NCBI GenBank assembly: GCA_051295955.1
Contig: JBPDWA010000006.1
Coordinates: 186,001 to 250,000 of the forward strand
DNA length: 64,000 bases
DNA from: Enterococcus faecalis_A
GTDB lineage: Bacteria; Bacillota; Bacilli; Lactobacillales; Enterococcaceae
Reading direction: 5' to 3'
The notes under the pieces: model-generated
Told to the model about the DNA's origin: nothing
What the model saw: only the letters and a program-made list of their open reading frames with translations
The model's database searches: none
Program-made: the position numbers and the translations under genes
Part shown: positions 45,869-56,500 of the stretch, piece after piece
Position numbering within the stretch: the first letter of the stretch is position 1
Layout: every line of letters begins with the position of its first letter

Positions 45869-45907
45869 AGTTTGGGAAGAACAGTCGCAAGACTTTCTTC
45901 TCAAACT
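45869..45907 (+). other. Intercistronic hairpin between pdhB and pdhC
   Basis: AGTTTGGGAAGAA (45869-45881) pairs with TTCTTCTCAAACT (45895-45907, one G-U). After a single bulged C comes AGTC-GCAA-GACT, a GNRA tetraloop. AAAATTT rather than a T-run follows, so it looks more like an mRNA stability or processing element than a terminator. Confidence 0.7.
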
Positions 45908-45996
45908 AAAATTTATAGAATAAGTTGAACGATTGCTTAGTCAGCATCATTTAATCAATGTAATAAGAGACAACTCAAGAAGGGAAGACATAAAAA

Positions 45997-47628
45997 ATGG
46001 CTTATCAATTTAAATTACCAGATATTGGTGAAGGGATCGCAGAAGGCGAAATCGTCAAATGGTTTGTTAAACCAGGCGATACCATCAATGAAGACGATAC
46101 TTTATTAGAAGTCCAAAATGACAAATCAGTCGAAGAAATTCCGTCTCCTGTCACTGGAACGATAAAAAATATTGTCGTGCCAGAAGGAACAGTAGCAAAT
46201 GTCGGAGACGTCTTAGTGGAAATCGATGCGCCTGGACATGAAGACAATGAAGGAGATGCAGGCGTAGCAGCTACTGAGCAAACACCCGCACAACCTGCAG
46301 CAACTCCAACAGCGCCTGAAACTTCAGCAGCCGGCGGTTTATTCCAATTTAAACTACCAGACATCGGTGAAGGAATTGCAGAAGGCGAAATCGTTAAATG
46401 GTTTGTCAAACCAGGTGATACCATCAATGAAGATGATACGTTACTGGAAGTTCAAAATGACAAATCAGTCGAAGAAATCCCATCACCTGTCACTGGAACG
46501 GTAAAAAATATTGTTGTATCAGAAGGAACTGTTGCTAATGTTGGTGATGTTTTGGTTGAAATTGACGCACCGGGACATAATGATGTTGCTCCAGCTACCA
46601 AAGCCTCAGCTCCGGCAGCAGCACCAATAGCACCAAAAGCTCAATCCACGTCAAGTGATGTAACAGCTGCAGCAGATTCAAATAAACAAGTGTTAGCGAT
46701 GCCTTCAGTGCGTCAATACGCTCGTGAAAAAGACGTTGATATTACTCAAGTAACGCCAACCGGCAAAGGTGGTCGCGTCATTAAAGACGATATTGATGCA
46801 TTTGTATCAGGTGGTTCTAAGACAGCTCCAGAAGCAGCAGCACCAGCAAAAGCAGCTGCGCCGCAAGCTAAACCTTCAGCAGCACCGCAAGCTCCAGCAA
46901 AACCATTTACTTCTGACTTAGGTGAAATGGAAACGCGTGAAAAAATGACACCAACACGTAAAGCAATTGCCAAAGCAATGGTGAATAGTAAACATACTGC
47001 ACCGCATGTTACTTTGCATGATGAAGTGGAAGTTTCTAAATTATGGGATCACCGCAAAAAATTTAAAGATGTTGCAGCTACAAATGGGACCAAATTAACG
47101 TTCTTGCCATATGTAGTTAAAGCCTTAACCGCAACTGTTCAAAAATTTCCAATCTTGAATGCTTCAATCGATGATGCCGCTCAAGAAATTGTTTATAAAA
47201 ACTATTTTAACATTGGTATCGCTACTGATACTGATCATGGCTTATACGTACCAAATGTTAAAAATGCAAATACTAAGAGCATGTTTGCGATTGCGGATGA
47301 GATCAATGAAAAAGCCGCCTTGGCTCATGAAGGTAATTTAACGGCTCAGGATATGCGTGATGGGTCAATTACGATCAGTAATATTGGTTCAGTCGGCGGC
47401 GGTTGGTTTACGCCTGTTATTAACTATCCTGAAGTAGCTATTTTAGGTGTTGGAACTATTGCTCAACAACCAGTTGTTAATGCTGACGGTGAAATCGTCG
47501 TTGGTCGCGTAATGAAATTATCATTAAGTTTTGACCACCGCATCGTTGATGGTGCCACAGCTCAAAAAGCAATGAACAACATCAAACGCTTATTAGCTGA
47601 TCCAGAATTATTATTAATGGAAGGATGA
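45997..47628 (+). CDS. pdhC: Dihydrolipoamide acetyltransferase (E2), two lipoyl domains
   Basis: E2 core of PDH; carries acetyl groups on lipoyl-lysine arms to coenzyme A. The 543-residue product has two nearly identical lipoyl domains (about 2-78 and 115-192; lysines 43 and 156 in QNDKSVEE), Ala/Pro-rich linkers, a peripheral-subunit-binding domain (about 231-268) and the catalytic domain ending with SFDHRIVDG (about 511-519). The two lipoyl-domain DNA segments are also close copies, a recent or homogenised duplication. Confidence 0.96.
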   Translation: MAYQFKLPDIGEGIAEGEIVKWFVKPGDTINEDDTLLEVQNDKSVEEIPSPVTGTIKNIVVPEGTVANVGDVLVEIDAPGHEDNEGDAGVAATEQTPAQPAATPTAPETSAAGGLFQFKLPDIGEGIAEGEIVKWFVKPGDTINEDDTLLEVQNDKSVEEIPSPVTGTVKNIVVSEGTVANVGDVLVEIDAPGHNDVAPATKASAPAAAPIAPKAQSTSSDVTAAADSNKQVLAMPSVRQYAREKDVDITQVTPTGKGGRVIKDDIDAFVSGGSKTAPEAAAPAKAAAPQAKPSAAPQAPAKPFTSDLGEMETREKMTPTRKAIAKAMVNSKHTAPHVTLHDEVEVSKLWDHRKKFKDVAATNGTKLTFLPYVVKALTATVQKFPILNASIDDAAQEIVYKNYFNIGIATDTDHGLYVPNVKNANTKSMFAIADEINEKAALAHEGNLTAQDMRDGSITISNIGSVGGGWFTPVINYPEVAILGVGTIAQQPVVNADGEIVVGRVMKLSLSFDHRIVDGATAQKAMNNIKRLLADPELLLMEG

Positions 47629-47635
47629 TTTACAA

Positions 47636-49042
47636 ATGGTAGTAGGAGATTTCGCCATTGAACTAGATACAGTCGTAATTGGAGCCGGCCCTGGAGGATA
47701 TGTTGCCGCAATTCGGGCAGCAGAAATGGGTCAAAAAGTAGCGATCATTGAACGTGAATATATTGGCGGTGTTTGCTTAAACGTTGGTTGTATTCCTTCT
47801 AAAGCATTGATTGCAGCAGGACATCATTATCAAGAATCCCTTGATTCAACGATGTTTGGTGTAACTACTAAGGATGTATCACTTGATTTTTCAAAAACGC
47901 AAGATTGGAAAGATAATCAAGTCGTTAAAACCTTAACGAATGGTGTTGGGTTTCTTTTGAAAAAACATAAGGTAGAAATTATTGAAGGAGAAGCTTTTTT
48001 CGTGGATGAGCATACGTTGCGTGTTATCCATCCTGATTCTGCACAAACCTATTCCTTTAATAATGCCATCGTGGCAACAGGCTCACGTCCAATTGAAATC
48101 CCTGGCTTTAAATTTGGCGGTCGTGTTTTAGACTCTACCGGTGGCTTGAATTTAAAAGAAGTGCCTAAAAAATTTGTCATTATTGGAGGCGGCGTTATCG
48201 GCGCTGAATTAGGTGGCGCATATGCGAACCTAGGAGCAGAAGTAACTATTTTGGAAGGTAGTCCATCTATTTTACCGACCTATGAAAAAGATATGGTGAA
48301 AGTTGTCACTGATGACTTCAAGAAGAAAAACGTAACAATCGTTACCTCTGCAATGGCTAAAGAAGCAATTGACAATGGTGATAGCGTAACTGTTAAATAC
48401 GAAGTAAACGGAAAAGAAGAAAGTGTTGAAGCAGATTATGTAATGGTCACTGTTGGACGTCGTCCTAATACAGATGACTTAGGATTAGAACAAGCGGGTG
48501 TTGAAATTGGCGAACGTGGGTTAATCCCAGTTGACAACCAAGGCCGTACAAATGTTAAAAACATCTACGCAATCGGTGATATCGTTCCTGGTGCGGCGCT
48601 TGCTCATAAAGCCAGCTATGAAGCAAAAATTGCTGCTGAAGCTATTTCCGGTAAAAAAGTAGCCGTGGATTACAAAGCGATGCCGGCCGTGGCGTTTACG
48701 GATCCTGAATTAGCGAGTGTCGGAATGACCATTGCTGAAGCGAAAGAAGCAGGAATTGAAGCTACGGCTTACAAATTCCCATTTTCCGGTAATGGCCGAG
48801 CGTTATCTCTTGGCAAGACAGAAGGGTTTATTCGCTTAGTAACAACAAACGATGCAAATGTAGTGATCGGCGCACAAATTGCGGGTGTCGGTGCAAGCGA
48901 TATGGTGTCAGAGTTAGCATTAGCCATTGAATCTGGCATGAATGCAGAAGACATTGCCTTAACGATCCATCCACATCCTTCTTTAGGAGAAATTACTATG
49001 GATGCTTCTGAATTGGCTTTAGGTTTGCCAATTCATATTTAA
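47636..49042 (+). CDS. pdhD: Dihydrolipoamide dehydrogenase (E3)
   Basis: FAD enzyme that reoxidises the lipoyl arms with NAD+. The 468-residue product has GAGPGGYVAAIRAA, the redox disulfide Cys47-Cys52 (GGVCLNVGCIPSKAL), the NAD loop GGGVIGAELGGAYANLG and the C-terminal HPHPSLGE catalytic His-Glu. GGAAGGATGA precedes the ATG, 7 bp after pdhC. Last gene of the operon. Confidence 0.96.
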   Translation: MVVGDFAIELDTVVIGAGPGGYVAAIRAAEMGQKVAIIEREYIGGVCLNVGCIPSKALIAAGHHYQESLDSTMFGVTTKDVSLDFSKTQDWKDNQVVKTLTNGVGFLLKKHKVEIIEGEAFFVDEHTLRVIHPDSAQTYSFNNAIVATGSRPIEIPGFKFGGRVLDSTGGLNLKEVPKKFVIIGGGVIGAELGGAYANLGAEVTILEGSPSILPTYEKDMVKVVTDDFKKKNVTIVTSAMAKEAIDNGDSVTVKYEVNGKEESVEADYVMVTVGRRPNTDDLGLEQAGVEIGERGLIPVDNQGRTNVKNIYAIGDIVPGAALAHKASYEAKIAAEAISGKKVAVDYKAMPAVAFTDPELASVGMTIAEAKEAGIEATAYKFPFSGNGRALSLGKTEGFIRLVTTNDANVVIGAQIAGVGASDMVSELALAIESGMNAEDIALTIHPHPSLGEITMDASELALGLPIHI

Positions 49043-49091
49043 TAGCATTGTTTGTCGCATGACCTTATTAGATAAGGACACGCACTTTTAG

Positions 49092-49122
49092 AAGTCTTTT
49101 AGTATTAGCCGCTAAAAGACTT
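49092..49122 (+). terminator. Hairpin after pdhD (first of two)
   Basis: AAGTCTTTTAG (49092-49102) pairs perfectly with CTAAAAGACTT (49112-49122); T-tract weak. Confidence 0.6.
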
Positions 49123-49131
49123 TGAAAAAGC

Positions 49132-49177
49132 AAGCAGGGAACCAATCATTTAATTGATTGATTCCCTGCTTTACTTT
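49132..49177. terminator. Main terminator between pdhD and the Cof phosphatase
   Basis: AAGCAGGGAA (49132-49141) pairs with TTCCCTGCTT (49162-49171); after one mismatch, CAATCA pairs with TGATTG. TACTTTATAT follows. It probably serves both converging genes. Confidence 0.8.
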
Positions 49178-49204
49178 ATATGAAGAATATAAGTAAGCGT
49201 GTGT

Positions 49205-50008
49205 TTAAAAATCAAGATAACGAGATAGATAATCAGCTAGACCATCTTCATCATTGGTTTTGGTGGTAATATCATTGGCGACCGCTTTAATTTGTTCGGT
49301 TGCATTTTTCATGGCAACACCCCAACCAACATACTCTAACATCTCTTCATCATTATGTTCATCACCAAAAGCAATGATGTCATTACGTTTAATTTCTAAG
49401 AAGCTGGCTACTTGTTCGACACCTTTGGCCTTTTGAATTCCTTTGGAAACGATCTCAAGAATTGGCGTAGGACCACCCCAAGTTCGAACATCTACGTAAT
49501 CACCGTATTGTTTATGCAAAGAAGCAGAGACTAAAGGAGCTTGTTCATGCGTTGTTCGCACCATCATAGAAGTGGGGTTCGTACGTAAATTTTGCACAGT
49601 CAATAAATTCTGAGGAGTCGCTTCTGAAGCAAAAAATTTTGCATCAAATCCTTCCAAAGTATCAATAAAAAATGTTTCTTTATTTTCAGCAGCTACGAAG
49701 TCTAGCTGTAATGCTTGCTTTTGAGAGAGAATGTCAAAGACTAAATCACGCTCAATGCCTGTTTCTTGTTCTAAATCCCAGTGCTTTTCGGGTATATGAA
49801 CTAAAGCACCATTAAAATTTACCATGGGAGTTTTTAACCCCAGCTGCTGATAAAATTGATGACTCATGCGATAAGGACGTCCGGTGACAATACTTACATA
49901 ATGTCCTTGCTGGATAGCTTTTTTTAAAATGCGTTCTGTTTGTGGACTGATTAAAGACTGGGAATTTAATGTCGTTCCGTCTAAATCAATGGCAATTAAT
50001 TTCTTCAC
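49205..50008 (-). CDS. Cof-type HAD-IIB phosphatase
   Basis: Haloacid dehalogenase superfamily sugar-phosphate phosphatase. The 267-residue product has motif I DLDGTTLNS with the Asp nucleophile at the N-terminus, motif II (SIVTGR), and motif III-IV (KGVEQVASF, IAFGDEHNDEEML). The start is GTG at 50008, seven bases after AGGAGG; an upstream in-frame ATG (50038) lies before the ribosome site. The natural substrate is unknown for most of these paralogues. Confidence 0.88.
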   Translation of the reverse strand: MKKLIAIDLDGTTLNSQSLISPQTERILKKAIQQGHYVSIVTGRPYRMSHQFYQQLGLKTPMVNFNGALVHIPEKHWDLEQETGIERDLVFDILSQKQALQLDFVAAENKETFFIDTLEGFDAKFFASEATPQNLLTVQNLRTNPTSMMVRTTHEQAPLVSASLHKQYGDYVDVRTWGGPTPILEIVSKGIQKAKGVEQVASFLEIKRNDIIAFGDEHNDEEMLEYVGWGVAMKNATEQIKAVANDITTKTNDEDGLADYLSRYLDF

Positions 50009-50372
50009 GTCGTTTCCTCCTAGGTAACATGCTTTCATTTTAGTCTAGCATAAAATTTAAGATTGGCAAGCTTCAGAAAAATTTCCTTAGAACGAAGTAA
50101 ATTCCATCATAATTTTTCTACGTTGATAATGTTTAAACTGCCGATAATAGGTCTCTAACTTTACTATTAAAAAGCACTAATATAATTGGTCTTCTAATGG
50201 GAAAAGGCTGCTTTATTGAATAAACACGAATATTAATGGATAACTACTGATGAATATCCTTTTTTGCTGATGAAGCATTCAACTGACCGTATAATCAAAA
50301 GCTATGTGTGTGACGCTTGCTTTTATTTAGGAGTGGCGGCAAAATTTCCAATTAAGAGGGGAAAATGAATTT
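50009..50372. other. 364-bp gap before the permease pseudogene
   Basis: Contains a PurBox-like AAACACGAATATTA (50222-50235) and a TATAAT (50290-50295) without a good -35. No purine riboswitch and no small gene were recognised. Confidence 0.55.
50222..50235 (+). promoter_or_regulatory. PurBox-like motif
   Basis: AAACACGAATATTA resembles the PurR site of Firmicutes (AWWWCCGAACWWT) with about three mismatches. It lies 150 bp before a purine permease, which makes PurR control plausible. Weak evidence on sequence alone. Confidence 0.35.
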
Positions 50373-51739
50373 ATGGAGAAGTTTTTCAGCTTAAAGAAAA
50401 ACAACACGGCGATTTCAACTGAGGTTGTCACAGGGATCACGACTTTTTTTGCTATGAGTTATAATTTATTTGTGAACCCGTCGATCTTCTCAGAAACTGG
50501 AATGCCTTTTCAAGCGGTTTTTCTAGCCACAATCATTGCATCAATAATCGGGACATTAGTCATGGAGCTTTTTGCTAATGTACCTTATGCTCAAGCACTG
50601 AAGATGGGGCTCAATGTCTTTTTCACATTTACCGTCGTTTTGGGTTAGGTTATTCATGGCAGCCAGCGTTGGCGATGGTTTTTATCTGGGGTTTAATACC
50701 GTTACGAAAATTCGTAAGATGATAATCAAAGCTATTCCTGAAAGTTTACAGCACGCTATTGGTGGTGGAATTGGAATTTTTGTGGCTTATGTTGGTTTGA
50801 AAAATGTGGGGTTGTTGAATTTTACGATACAAGCCGATCCAGTCCACGGCATGGTTTATGGTGCTATTATTGTTCCGGCTTTAGGCTATTTTGATAACTC
50901 GGGAAATCTTTTGGCATCATCGGTTTAACTCTTACAGCTATTTTGGTGATTAAAAAGGTGCAGGGAATATTTTAATTGGAATCGTCGTAACGACTTTGAT
51001 TGAGATTCCCTTAGGCATAATTGATCTAGGAGTGATCGATTGGCAGTCAAATTCCTTCCGCAAATTAGGAACTACATTTGGTGCTAAAGGTTTGCAATCG
51101 CTGTTCAGTGATTCCGCGAAAATTCCGCAAGTATTAATGAAGATTATTGCTTTTAGTTTGTCCGATACGTTTGATACGATCGGAACATTTAGTGGTACGG
51201 GGTATCGAACGGGTATCTTTTCCAAAACAGGTGAATTGGCTTTGGAAGATGGTAAAGGGTTCACTACAAAAATGGATAAAGCGTTGTTTGCCAATACCAT
51301 TGCTACCTCAATCGGTACGATTTTTGGTACATCCAATCCAATGATTTATGTTGAAAGTGCTGCCGGAATTGCTGCTGGCGGACGAACTGGTCTGACTTCA
51401 GTAGTCGTTGCTGTACTTTGTGCATTAAGTAGTCTGTTTTCTCCTCTCATCGAAGTCTTACCGGCTCAGGCAATGGCTCCAGCCTTAATTTTAATGGGGG
51501 TGATAATGTTAGCTTCTTTTACTGATATTCATTGGACAGATTTGGAAGAAGCTCCGCCAGCTTTCTTTGCTTCTATCTTTATGGGTTTATGCTCCAGCAT
51601 TTCTTATGGAATCGCTGCTGGTTTCATCTTTTATGCTATAGTTAAGGTTACCAAAGGTAAGATCAAAGAAATATCACTGATCATTTGGGTCGTAGATGCT
51701 TTATTTATTGCAAATTTTGTTATCTTAGCCGTTTTGTAA
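50373..51739 (+). pseudogene. NCS2-type (AzgA/PbuG) purine permease, four frameshifts
   Basis: The pieces together encode a guanine/hypoxanthine permease of about 455 residues, starting MEKFFSLKKNNTAISTEVVTG. The frame moves back one base (mod 3) four times. The sites are near 50638-50641 (FTFTVV to LGYSWQ), 50694-50698 (GLI to NTVTKIRK), 50914-50917 (NLLA to IGLTLTAILV) and 50964-50967 (VQG to ILIGIVV). The last 247 codons (50996-51739) are open. Conserved AQAPGMGLNAFF is degraded to AQALKMGLNVFF, which suggests relaxed selection before or beside the frameshifts. No functional product is expected. Confidence 0.9.
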
Positions 51740-51902
51740 TAGCTTTTAAGAGTCGGAAGTTATATTTGAATATGCACAAGCAAGTTCATTTTCGTTGATT
51801 TAATCATCAGATGAAATTATTAACGTGGGATATAAAGGGAAATCTTTGTATGTCGCATGTTTTATTTGTCATGAAGTTTACTAGAACAAACTGGAAAAAG
51901 TT

Positions 51903-51931
51903 TTGTCGGGAAATTTTATTTAAGGTATAGT
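51903..51931 (+). promoter_or_regulatory. Promoter for the DHA1 transporter
   Basis: TTGTCG (51903-51908), 17-bp spacer, TATAGT (51926-51931); 33 bp before the ATG. Confidence 0.65.
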
Positions 51932-51964
51932 AATAAATGAAGAAGTTATTAAGGTGGCTAAAGT

Positions 51965-53161
51965 ATGAAAATAAAATGGAAACGAAATTTAATGGTGGCT
52001 TGGCTGGGGTGCTTTTTCACGGGAGCAAGCATCAGTTTGGTCATGCCTTTTATTCCGGTTTATGTTGAGCAGCTGGGAACACCTAAAAGCCAAGTAGAAT
52101 TATTTTCGGGATTGGCTATTTCTGTCACAGCTTTTGCAGCAGCTATTGTAGCGCCGATTTGGGGCAATTTGGCTGATCGAAAAGGTCGGAAAATCATGAT
52201 GGTGCGAGCCGCCGCTGGGATGACGATCACCATGGGCTCACTGGCTTTTGTGCCGAATGTATACTGGTTGCTAGCGCTGCGTTTTTTGAATGGCATTTTA
52301 TCCGGTTATATTCCAAATGCAATAGCGATGATTGCTTCACAAGCACCGAAAGAGAAGAGTGGTTGGGCTCTAGGAACGCTGGCAACCGGCTCAATTGCAG
52401 GAACGTTGATTGCTCCTTCAATTGGCGGGGCGTTGGCCCAATGGTTTGGTATGGAAAATGTCTTCATTATCACAGGTGTTATTTTATTAGTGACAACGCT
52501 GCTGACCATTTTTTTAGTTAAAGAAGATTTTCAGCCAGTTGAGAAAAAAGATTTATTGCAAACCAAAGAAATTTTTGCCCAAATGGATCATGTGTCCGTG
52601 CTGATTGGCTTATTCGTTACCACGTTGATTTTACAGCTGGGAATTACAAGTATCAGTCCGATTTTGACCTTGTATGTACGCTCCCTTAGTGGCGGAGCTG
52701 ACAATGTTTTATTCATCAGCGGCTTGATTGTGTCAGTAGCCGGAGTTTCGGCCATTTTATCTTCTCCAACCTTAGGAAAAATTGGTGATCGGATCGGCAA
52801 TCAAAAAGTACTTCTGGGGGGACTTTTGCTTTCATTTCTTTGCTATGTGCCGATGGCTTTTGTTCAGACACCTTTACAACTAGGTATTTTGCGGTTTATT
52901 CTTGGCTTTTCAACAGGCGCATTAATGCCTTCTGTCAATACATTAATCAGTAAGATTACACCAGCTGAAGGAGTTAGCCGAATCTACAGCTACAATCAAA
53001 TGTTCAGTAATTTTGGTCAAGTGCTAGGGCCGATGGTCGGTTCGACTGTTGCGCAAAGTTTGGGTTATTCGGCAGTTTTTATAGTCACTTCTTGTTTTGT
53101 CATCGGAAATATCGCTCTGTCGCTCTTTAATTTTCGGAAAGTTTTTAATAAAAAGCTTTAA
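51965..53161 (+). CDS. DHA1-family (12-TMS) multidrug MFS transporter
   Basis: A 398-residue efflux-type protein of the PmrA/NorA/EmeA class with 12 membrane segments. Visible motifs are AWLGCFFTGASISLVMPFIPVYVEQLG at the N-terminus, motif A (GNLADRKGRKIMM) and a second-half copy (GKIGDRIGNQKV). Probably proton-driven export of hydrophobic drugs; actual substrates unknown. It has its own promoter and a shared terminator, so it is likely monocistronic. Confidence 0.88.
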   Translation: MKIKWKRNLMVAWLGCFFTGASISLVMPFIPVYVEQLGTPKSQVELFSGLAISVTAFAAAIVAPIWGNLADRKGRKIMMVRAAAGMTITMGSLAFVPNVYWLLALRFLNGILSGYIPNAIAMIASQAPKEKSGWALGTLATGSIAGTLIAPSIGGALAQWFGMENVFIITGVILLVTTLLTIFLVKEDFQPVEKKDLLQTKEIFAQMDHVSVLIGLFVTTLILQLGITSISPILTLYVRSLSGGADNVLFISGLIVSVAGVSAILSSPTLGKIGDRIGNQKVLLGGLLLSFLCYVPMAFVQTPLQLGILRFILGFSTGALMPSVNTLISKITPAEGVSRIYSYNQMFSNFGQVLGPMVGSTVAQSLGYSAVFIVTSCFVIGNIALSLFNFRKVFNKKL

Positions 53162-53176
53162 ACAGTTGAAAAGATT

Positions 53177-53214
53177 AAAAAACCAGTTACAATGTGGGTA
53201 GTAACTGGTTTTTT
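53177..53214. terminator. Bidirectional terminator
   Basis: AAAAAACCAGTTAC (53177-53190) pairs perfectly with GTAACTGGTTTTTT (53201-53214), loop 10 nt. Serves the DHA1 gene and the converging YjzD-like gene. Confidence 0.92.
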
Positions 53215-53215
53215 C

Positions 53216-53407
53216 CTATTGAGCAGATGAAGGATCTTCAGGTTTGGTTACGGCAAAATGTCCGATAAGTAAAATAAGTAGGGCTGTGACTAATGAGATG
53301 ATCGTGGTAAACTTAAAGTCGTAAGAGCCGCCTGCTAAAGCTCCGCCAATATAACCAACGATTTGGCCTAATACGAAGGTCCAAAAGAACACAACGATAT
53401 AACGCAT
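53216..53407 (-). CDS. YjzD-like (DUF2929) small membrane protein
   Basis: A 63-residue protein with two membrane helices (about 3-25 and 33-52) and the family start MRYIVVFFWTFVLGQIVGYIGG. AAAGAGGTGC precedes the minus-strand ATG. Function unknown; it is often found next to dnaE in lactic acid bacteria, divergent as here. Confidence 0.85.
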   Translation of the reverse strand: MRYIVVFFWTFVLGQIVGYIGGALAGGSYDFKFTTIISLVTALLILLIGHFAVTKPEDPSSAQ

Positions 53408-53508
53408 ACTAGCACCTCTTTTCTAGCTATAGTTTAGCATAATTCCGCTAAATGTAAAGAAATGTAAATATTAAATTTTTTTCAGAATACCAATAAAGGA
53501 GTTTTCCT

Positions 53509-56500
53509 ATGTCTTTCCCACAATTACATACCATTACCTCATATTCTTTGCTTTCCAGTACCATTCGGATTCAGGAATATGTTCAGGTCGCACAAAAATT
53601 AGGCTATCAGACGCTGGCGATTGCTGATGTAAATGTGCTTCATGGCGTCGTTGAATTTTATGAAGCATGTCAGCAAGCAAAAATCCGTCCCATCATAGGG
53701 CTTACGCTGGAATATACAGTTGAACCAAGTGAAACGCCCGCTTCTTTGTTGCTGTTTGCGAAAGATTTTCTTGGGTATCAACATTTAATGCAGTTATCCA
53801 GTGCCAAAATGACTGCAGAAGGGCAGTTTGCTTTAAAAGATCACGCCCATCTTTTCACGAATTTGTATGGCGTGCTGCCTGCCACAAAAAGTGAGATCGG
53901 GCAACTTTTTTTACAACAAGATGAGGACAGTGCCCGTCAAGCCTATAATCGGCTGTGCAGTTATTTTGATGTTGACTCATTGATGGTGGCACATTCTTTT
54001 ACTGAGCATCAGCAAAATCAGCCGGAATTGTTTGCTTTTTATGCTGACTTGGCCTTGGCACCCGTTGGGTTACCGGAAGTTCGCTATTTAGAAAAAGAAG
54101 AAGATTTTGCCCTCACTGTGTTGCAAAATTTAAGAGGAAATACACAAATCAAGCTAGAAGCCCCAACGATTGCGACGGAAGGTCCTTTCTATTTACGACC
54201 AGCGGCCGCTGCTACAACGCAAATAGCAGCAATCGCAGGTACTGCCGCGGTGGCAAATGCCCAAAAAATCGCTGAGAATTGCCGTTTGGAATTGCCGATG
54301 CATCAAAAGCTTTTACCTCACTTTCCCGTTCCAAAGGGACAGACAGCTGGTGAATATTTACAAGCACTTTGTTATGAACGCTTGTCTTTGCGTTTACCGA
54401 ACGCTTCGGCAATCTATCAAAAAAGACTGGAGCATGAACTGACGATTATCCACAGGATGGGCTTTGATGATTACTTTTTAATTGTGTGGGATGTGATGGC
54501 TTTTGCTCATCAGCAAAAGATTGTTACCGGGGCCGGTCGAGGTTCGGCTGCTGGTTCTTTAGTTGCTTACGTTTTGTCCATTACGGATGTGGATCCAATT
54601 AAGTATGATTTATTGTTTGAACGTTTCTTAAATCCTGAGCGTTACACGATGCCGGATATTGATTTAGATATTCCCGATAACCGCCGGGAAGAGGTGTTGG
54701 TCTATGTAAATCAAAAATACGGACACTATCATATGGCACAAATCGCTACGTTTGGTACGATGGCTGCCAAAATGGTACTTCGAGACGTGGCGCGTGTCTT
54801 TGGCTTGTCACAAAGTGAAGCCAATGCCTGGTCAAAAGCGGTGCCCAACGCATTAAAAATTACTTTAAAGCAAGCCTATCAAGAATCAAAGAAAATGCAA
54901 GAACTTGTTCAAAGCTCCCCGACAAATCAACTACTTTTCCAAACAGCTGCACAGCTGGAAGGATTGCCACGTCACGTATCAACGCATGCTGCTGGCGTGG
55001 TTATCAGTGACGAAAATCTCTTGAATTTAGTACCTTTACAGTCAGGTACTGATCAGATTTTACTAACGCAATTTACCATGAACGATGTCGAAAAAATTGG
55101 ACTGTTAAAAATGGACTTTCTTGGTTTGCGGAATCTTTCTATTATTGACAATACGTTAAGTGCAATAAAACGTGTATTTCATCAAGAGCTTATTTTAAAT
55201 CAATTACCATTAGACGATGAAGCAACTTTGGCGTTATTCCGCAAAGGAGAAACCGGTGGTGTGTTTCAATTTGAGTCGGCTGGTATCCGAAACGTTTTAA
55301 GAAAATTAGGTCCCACCAGCATTGAAGATATTGCGGCAGTCAATGCGCTGTATCGTCCAGGCCCTATGCAAAACATTGATTTATTCATTAGAAGAAAAAA
55401 AGGACAGGAAGTTATCGATTATCCTGATAAAAGCTTGGAACCCATTTTAAGAAACACGTACGGGATTATTGTTTATCAAGAGCAAATCATGCAAGTAGCA
55501 GCAAAAATGGCAGGCTTTTCTTTGGGGCAAGCGGATATTTTACGGCGTGCGATTAGCAAAAAGAAAAAGGATGTTTTAGATGAAGAAAGAAAACACTTTG
55601 TTAACGGTGCGCATCAACAAGGATATACTTTAGAAACTGCAAATGTTGTATATGATTATATTGAACGTTTTGCCAATTATGGATTCAACCGTTCTCATGC
55701 GTTTGCTTACTCGTTTATCGGCTTTCAAATGGCTTATTTAAAAGTCCATTATCCCAGTGCTTTTTATACCGCAATTTTGCATTCTGTTCGTCATAATCCC
55801 ACAAAAATCAAAGAATATATGGGCGAAGCTCGTAAAAATAAACAAACGATTTTGCCACCTTCCATCAATCAAAGTCACTTTAGTTTTTATTTGAATCACC
55901 ACAATCAAATCCTTTTTGGTTTCAGTTCATTAAAAGGAATACGCAGAGCTTTCATTTACCATATATTAGAAGAACGGAAAAACGGCGGTTTGTATCAAAG
56001 CTTTGATGATTTCTTGCGGCGGCTTGATCCTAAATGGTTAAAAGTGGACAATATTTTACCATTAATTGCGATTGGCGCTTTTGATGAAATTGCTCCAAAC
56101 CGGCGTCAGCTAACAATGAATTTAGAAAGTACGATTCAAAGTATTGTACTAAGTGGTGGTAGTTTGGATCTTTTATCAACCTTAAAACCAAAAGAAGCGG
56201 AAGTCGCTGATTATTCTTTAGAAGAAAAACTGGAACAAGAAGAACAGTATTTAGGTGTTTATCTTTCCGGTCATCCGACTGAAGAATATAAAAAAATCCG
56301 TTTAGCCAAACAAGTGCAATACAGTCATGACCTTGTGGAAAAGCAAGCGACCAAATTGCTTGTATACGTGAAAAACGTCCGAGTAATCCGTACGAAAAAA
56401 GGGGAACAAATGGCGTTTGTGGAAGGAGATGATGTAACTGGTGAAATCTCATTAACGTTGTTTCCGGTAGTTTTCCGCCAATTAAGACAAGTGGTGGAAA

